Of a DNA stretch of 18,028 nt, positions 14,755-18,028 are shown piece by piece (the first letter of the stretch is position 1; every line of letters begins with the position of its first letter). Made by a program: the position numbers and the translations under genes. This stretch comes from CAZDAW01 sp964503685 (GTDB lineage Bacteria > Chloroflexota > Anaerolineae > Anaerolineales > Anaerolineaceae). The DNA lies in contig CAZDAW010000073.1 in the NCBI GenBank assembly GCA_964503685.1, forward strand, positions 1-18,028. Direction: 5' to 3'. The notes beneath the pieces are model-generated. The model did no database searches and had not been told where the DNA came from. It was given only the letters and a program-made list of their open reading frames with translations.

Positions 14755-15049
14755 CCGGTTTTCATTCTTCGTTTTAATCTTACAAACACCTTACCAGAAT
14801 CCCGCTCCATTTAACCTACTTAATCCAAGTCGCCAACTGGTTGTCATTGCGACTTCGTCGGGCAAAAAGCGCCTTCTCGCAGCGACAAACGCAGAGATGA
14901 TTATCAAGGCTGCAACTTGAGTTAATTAGAGAATTTACAACAATCGTACGAAGGAGTTGCCAGCCCTATATCGGCTGCTAAACCAAAGAAAATCGGTTAT
15001 CGATCGCTTGTGTTTCCGCAATATGTTTCAACCCCTTCGATTTGAATTG
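14755..15049. other. Gene-free stretch between CAP-LysM and the PocR operon
   Basis: It contains the second copy of the dispersed repeat (14821-14902) and otherwise nothing coding that I can support. There is no clear terminator for the CAP-LysM gene; AACCGGTT directly after its stop is palindromic but short. Confidence 0.5.
14821..14902 (-). repeat. Dispersed intergenic repeat, copy 2 (inverted relative to copy 1)
   Basis: Its reverse complement starts AATCATCTCTGCGTTTGTC, continues GCTGCGAGAAGGCGCTTTTTG, CCCGACGAAG and AATGACAACCAG, and ends with TTGGCGACTTGGATTA, in the same order as 1573-1704. It lacks the central block of copy 1. The two copies point towards each other across about 13 kb. 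Confidence 0.7.
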
Positions 15050-15104
15050 TTGACAGTTATCACTTGCATCTTTTGTTATATAATGTTATAATAAGTTATA
15101 TAAA
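15050..15104 (+). promoter_or_regulatory. Promoter/operator region of the sulfur operon with phased GTTATA repeats
   Basis: A consensus TTGACA sits at 15050-15055. TATAAT occurs at 15079-15084 and again at 15087-15092, but the spacing to TTGACA is long (23 nt or more). The hexamer GTTATA starts at 15075, 15085 and 15095, an exact 10-bp period of one helical turn. This looks like an array of binding sites on one face of the DNA overlapping the -10 region, suited to autoregulation by the HTH-PocR protein encoded just downstream. Confidence 0.5.
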
Positions 15105-15121
15105 AAACACATCACAATCTT

Positions 15122-15868
15122 ATGGAAGACTTGTTTACTACTCGTCAGGTTCAGGATATTCTCAAGGTTGACCGAATCACCATTTACCGCATGCTGCAAG
15201 ATGGGCGGTTAAAAGGAGTAAAAATCGGTCATCAATGGCGTTTCAACCGCCAAGAGGTTGAACGCTTGCTGAGAGGAGAAATTTCAGTTGGTGAGCCGCT
15301 TCAATCCACGCCCGATAATAGTTTTCCAACCCACTGTGTACAGGCCGTCCAGAATTTGTTTTCAGATGTCAGTCAGATCAGCGCCCGACTGGTGGATATG
15401 CAGGGGAACTTATTGACTGAACCCAGCCTTCCCTGTGAATTCTGCAAACTGATGACAAATAGCCCCACGGGCTTCAATGCCTGTCAGATGTCCTGGCAAT
15501 CATTTGTTCAACAAAGTGTTAAAGGTATCAAGCACTTTACCTGTCATGCTGGATTGGAATACGTGGGTGCTCCTGTCATGGATAACGGCGAACAAATCGG
15601 TTTACTGCTGACGGGTGAATTTTACTGGCAAATGCCTGATGAGCAAAAAGAGGCTAAACGGATTCGTCAATTGGCGACGCTTCATCAAATTCCCGAGGAA
15701 AAACTTCAATCGTCCTTGCGTCGAATACCTGTCATTGCCGGTGAGCGGCATACCCAGGTGGAAACCTGGCCGCTTAGCGTATCTCATGCCATTCAGAGTA
15801 TTTTGATCGAAAGAACAGGGTTTATCCAACGCCTGCAACAGATTGCGGATTTGACCCAAATTCCTTAA
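15122..15868 (+). CDS. HTH (excisionase/MerR-like) regulator with PocR sensory domain
   Basis: A 248-residue cytoplasmic regulator. Residues 3-52 are an excisionase-type winged helix (HTH_17: LFTTRQVQDILKVDRITIYR, KIGHQWRFNRQEVERLL). Residues about 72-240 are a PocR domain (PF10114): PCEFCKLM (C105, C108), FNACQMSW (C121), FTCHAGLEYVGAPV (C141) and IGLLLTGEF. The four cysteines C105-x2-C108-x12-C121-x19-C141 could bind a metal or Fe-S cluster, or react with persulfide; that is inference. No histidine kinase, GGDEF or AraC module is attached. There is no clear Shine-Dalgarno, and if a TATAAT near 15080-15092 is used the leader would be only about 20-30 nt. The stop codon is part of the Shine-Dalgarno of the next gene, so the regulator is translated with the sulfur genes it probably controls. 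Confidence 0.83.
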   Translation: MEDLFTTRQVQDILKVDRITIYRMLQDGRLKGVKIGHQWRFNRQEVERLLRGEISVGEPLQSTPDNSFPTHCVQAVQNLFSDVSQISARLVDMQGNLLTEPSLPCEFCKLMTNSPTGFNACQMSWQSFVQQSVKGIKHFTCHAGLEYVGAPVMDNGEQIGLLLTGEFYWQMPDEQKEAKRIRQLATLHQIPEEKLQSSLRRIPVIAGERHTQVETWPLSVSHAIQSILIERTGFIQRLQQIADLTQIP

Positions 15869-15883
15869 GGAGATTTCGTTAGC

Positions 15884-17116
15884 ATGAAAACATTCTTGAT
15901 TTTAGGCGCAGGCACTGCAGGCACCATGGTTGCCAGAAAAATGGCATCCCGGTTAGATTTGCATGAGTGGAAAGTGGTTCTGGTTGACAGAGACGAACAA
16001 CATTATTACCAGCCCGGTTTTCTCTTTGTCCCATTCAGATTATATAAACCCGAAGATGTCGTCCAGCCGAAGCGTAAATTTATCCCTGGCAACGTTGAAC
16101 TGATTTTTTCCGATATTGAGCTGATCGAGCCGGATAAAAACCAGGTGAAATTAACCAGGAATAATCAGGTTATTTCTTACGACTATATGATCATTGCCAC
16201 AGGCGCTGATATCCATCCTGAAGAGACTGAAGGTTTGAAGGCAAGTGGGTGGCGTCAGAATATCCATGATTTCTATACTTTTGAAGGCGCAACCGCGTTG
16301 GCTGGTTTTCTTGATCGGTGGCAGGGCGGCCATCTGGTTGTCAATGTCGTCGAAAATCCTATCAAATGCCCAGTTGCCCCGTTGGAATTTTTATTCATGG
16401 CCGATTGGTATTTCACACAGCGCGGCATGCGAAATAAAGTGGATATTACTTATGCAACACCTTTATCAGGGGCGTTTACCAAACCGCGCGCCTCAGACGC
16501 TTTGGGCGATTTACTGGCGCGTAAATCAATCCGTATGGAAGTGGATTATAACGTCGGTGAAGTTGACAGCGCCAAAAATGTTATTCGTTCTTATGACGAG
16601 CGCGAAATATCTTACGACTTGCTTGTGACTGTTCCGACTAACATGGGCGCCGAGGTCATTGGCCGCTCTGGCATGGGCGATGAACTCAATTTTGTGCCGA
16701 CGAATAAATACTCAATGCAATCGCAACGATGGGAAAACATCTGGGTAATGGGCGATGCGGCCAATATTCCGGCTTCAAAAGCAGGGGCGGTGATTCATTT
16801 CCAGATGGAGACGGTTGTTGAGAATGTTCTGGCGCATATTGCCGGCAAAGAGTTGCGCCGTCAGTTCGACGGCCATTCAAATTGTTATATTGAAACAGGT
16901 TTTAATAAAGCCGTTTTGATTGACTTCAGTTACGATGTTGAACCCTTGCCCGGTGTTTATCCGATCCCTGTTTTAGGCCCATTTTCTCTCTTAAGGGAAT
17001 CGACCATCAATCACTGGGGTAAGCTGGCCTTCCGCCAATTGTATTGGAATTTGATGCTGAAGGGTATTGAAGTGCCCTTGCCGATTAAATTCAGTATGCT
17101 TGGAAAAGAGGAATAA
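15884..17116 (+). CDS. sqr: Sulfide:quinone oxidoreductase-like FAD protein
   Basis: A 410-residue flavoprotein of the FAD/NAD(P)-disulfide family, SQR type. FAD motifs: LILGAGTAGT (about 5-14), IATGAD (about 104-109) and WVMGDAANIP (about 287-296, D291). Candidate redox cysteines are C162 in NPIKCPVAPLEF and C334 in HSNCYIETGF, matching the two persulfide-shuttling cysteines of SQRs; these are the only cysteines, so the third one of type I SQRs is absent. The tail (about 370-398) is amphipathic, as expected for monotopic membrane binding. SQR oxidises sulfide and passes electrons to quinone, leaving polysulfide or persulfide. AAGGAG lies about 12 nt upstream, overlapping the regulator's stop. 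Followed by TusE-like and DsrE-like sulfur-carrier genes. A related flavoprotein that reacts with a carrier-bound persulfide is an alternative. Confidence 0.85.
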   Translation: MKTFLILGAGTAGTMVARKMASRLDLHEWKVVLVDRDEQHYYQPGFLFVPFRLYKPEDVVQPKRKFIPGNVELIFSDIELIEPDKNQVKLTRNNQVISYDYMIIATGADIHPEETEGLKASGWRQNIHDFYTFEGATALAGFLDRWQGGHLVVNVVENPIKCPVAPLEFLFMADWYFTQRGMRNKVDITYATPLSGAFTKPRASDALGDLLARKSIRMEVDYNVGEVDSAKNVIRSYDEREISYDLLVTVPTNMGAEVIGRSGMGDELNFVPTNKYSMQSQRWENIWVMGDAANIPASKAGAVIHFQMETVVENVLAHIAGKELRRQFDGHSNCYIETGFNKAVLIDFSYDVEPLPGVYPIPVLGPFSLLRESTINHWGKLAFRQLYWNLMLKGIEVPLPIKFSMLGKEE

Positions 17117-17161
17117 ACCATTTATTCATAATATAGTTCTGCAAAGACAAGGAGAATAATT

Positions 17162-17470
17162 ATGTCCGATGATATTCTGAAATCAATCGCTTTTGACGCT
17201 GAGGGTTATATGGTTGATGCCAACGCCTGGACGCCCGAAATCGGTAAAGCAATTGCCGCTCGAGAGGGCATGGAACTGACTGATCGTCATTGGGTGGTGA
17301 TCAATTACGCCCGCGAAGCATATAAATTAACCGGAGAGGCGCCTACCTTACGCTCTATTACCAAGAATACAGATGTTAACACCAAGGAAATTTACCAGCT
17401 TTTCCCTGGCGGCCCCGGAAAACTGGCAGCCAAAGTCGCTGGCTTAAAGAAGCCCACGGGTTGTATCTAA
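17162..17470 (+). CDS. DsrC/TusE-family sulfur carrier, single-cysteine form
   Basis: A 102-residue protein of the DsrC/TusE family (PF04358), ending in KVAGLKKPTGCI with the invariant penultimate C101 on the flexible arm. The second DsrC cysteine, 11 residues earlier, is alanine (A90). This rules out the disulfide/trisulfide chemistry of true DsrC in dissimilatory sulfite reduction and puts it with TusE-like or other single-cysteine members that accept and hand on a persulfide. Typical motifs are DAEGYMVDANAWTPEIG (about 12-28) and DRHWVVINYARE (41-52). AAGGAG lies 7 nt upstream. It sits 45 nt after the SQR gene and 24 nt before a DsrE-like gene, which argues for sulfane-sulfur transfer between them rather than tRNA thiolation. 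Confidence 0.88.
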   Translation: MSDDILKSIAFDAEGYMVDANAWTPEIGKAIAAREGMELTDRHWVVINYAREAYKLTGEAPTLRSITKNTDVNTKEIYQLFPGGPGKLAAKVAGLKKPTGCI

Positions 17471-17494
17471 TCCATTACTTGAAAGGGAATGATC

Positions 17495-17986
17495 ATGAAT
17501 CCAAATGTTGTTCAAAAAGATATTCGTAAGCTGGCGCTCATTGCTTCAAAAGGCTCGTTGGATATGGCTTACCCGCCTATGATCCTTGCCAATGCCGCCC
17601 GGATGAGCGGGATTGAAGTACATCTATTTTTCACTTTTTGGGGATTGGATATCATTACCAAGAAGAAGATGAATAAGCTTCATGTGGCGACTGTGGGTAA
17701 TCCCAGTATGCATCCCTCGTTCCATATCCCGACCTGGCTGGGTTCTATTCCGGGAATGTCGGCGGCGGCTTCATGGATGATGCGGCGCGAAATCGCCAAG
17801 TTGGATTTTCCCCCGGTTGGTGAATTTATGGAAATGATCATTGATTCAGGCGCACACGTTTATGGTTGTAAGATGTCGATGGATATGATGAAACTCACCA
17901 AAGAAGATCTGATTGACGGCGCTGAGGTTCTGGGTGCAATGGAATTCATGGAACTTTCTGAAGGCGCTCAAATTATTTTTGTGTAA
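17495..17986 (+). CDS. DsrE2-like (DsrE/DsrF/DrsH family) sulfur-transfer protein
   Basis: A 163-residue protein of the DsrE2-type family (PF13686). The core begins LALIASKGSLDMAYPPMILA (13-32), with GIEVHLFFTFWG (39-50) and the hallmark GAHVYGCKMSMDMM (119-132), whose C125 is the likely persulfide carrier. The segment about 79-99 is Met/Ala/Trp rich and could touch a membrane, as DsrE2 proteins are thought to do. The start at 17495 is preferred over 17489 because AAAGGG ends about 7 nt before it. It is the last complete gene in the window; further operon members (for example TusA or rhodanese) may lie beyond 18028. The role in sulfane-sulfur relay is inferred from family and neighbours. Confidence 0.85.
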   Translation: MNPNVVQKDIRKLALIASKGSLDMAYPPMILANAARMSGIEVHLFFTFWGLDIITKKKMNKLHVATVGNPSMHPSFHIPTWLGSIPGMSAAASWMMRREIAKLDFPPVGEFMEMIIDSGAHVYGCKMSMDMMKLTKEDLIDGAEVLGAMEFMELSEGAQIIFV

Positions 17987-18028
17987 CCGGGTAATCTGAA
18001 GTCAGCCGATTCTTATATTTTCACTGAA

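Noticed and set aside
1..18028. CRISPR array, tRNA, rRNA or insertion-sequence transposase
   Set aside because: No regular direct-repeat/spacer array, no tRNA or rRNA signature, and no transposase frame were seen on either strand.

Overview
The window looks like chromosomal DNA from an anaerobic, monoderm-like bacterium. My best guess is the Anaerolineae (Chloroflexota). The reasons are family context rather than markers: a STAND NTPase fused to a formylglycine-generating-enzyme (FGE) fold, a secreted CAP-LysM protein with a C-terminal membrane anchor, a PocR-type regulator beside sulfide/persulfide genes, and a dispersed repeat of the 'TCACTGCGAGAAGG' kind. No rRNA or tRNA is present, so the taxon stays an inference.

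Layout. 1-1260: a minus-strand SIS-domain sugar isomerase with its own promoter and terminator. 1573-1704: one copy of a dispersed repeat whose inverted partner lies at 14821-14902. 1758-2745: a two-gene membrane operon (DUF4405 cytochrome-b-like protein plus a small Gly/Glu/Arg-rich two-helix protein), closed by a perfect 12-bp terminator hairpin. 2928-6066: a 1040-residue NACHT NTPase with a C-terminal FGE/C-type-lectin-like domain, the most striking gene here. 6172-7420: a LysE exporter and a divergent Lrp/AsnC regulator. 7449-7918: a decayed gene region, with a molybdopterin-oxidoreductase-like domain in three shifted pieces running into the tail of a molybdate/tungstate-type ABC permease. 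7933-10009: typA/bipA with a structured leader and a strong terminator. 10032-11833: a PlsC-type acyltransferase and an SGNH hydrolase, both minus. 12017-13156: a C45-like Ntn acyltransferase/hydrolase. 13723-14754: the CAP-LysM cell-wall protein. 15050-17986 and probably beyond: a sulfur operon.

How the genes work together. The clearest functional unit is the right-hand operon: an HTH-PocR regulator, an SQR-like flavoprotein, a DsrC/TusE-like sulfur carrier with only the C-terminal cysteine, and a DsrE2-like protein with one cysteine. Together they suggest sulfide oxidation to persulfide and its transfer between carrier proteins under a cysteine-rich sensor. LysE and Lrp form a classic exporter/regulator pair. 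The STAND-FGE protein stands alone with its own terminator. Its FGE domain lacks the second catalytic cysteine, so it is more likely a ligand-recognition module than a sulfatase activator.
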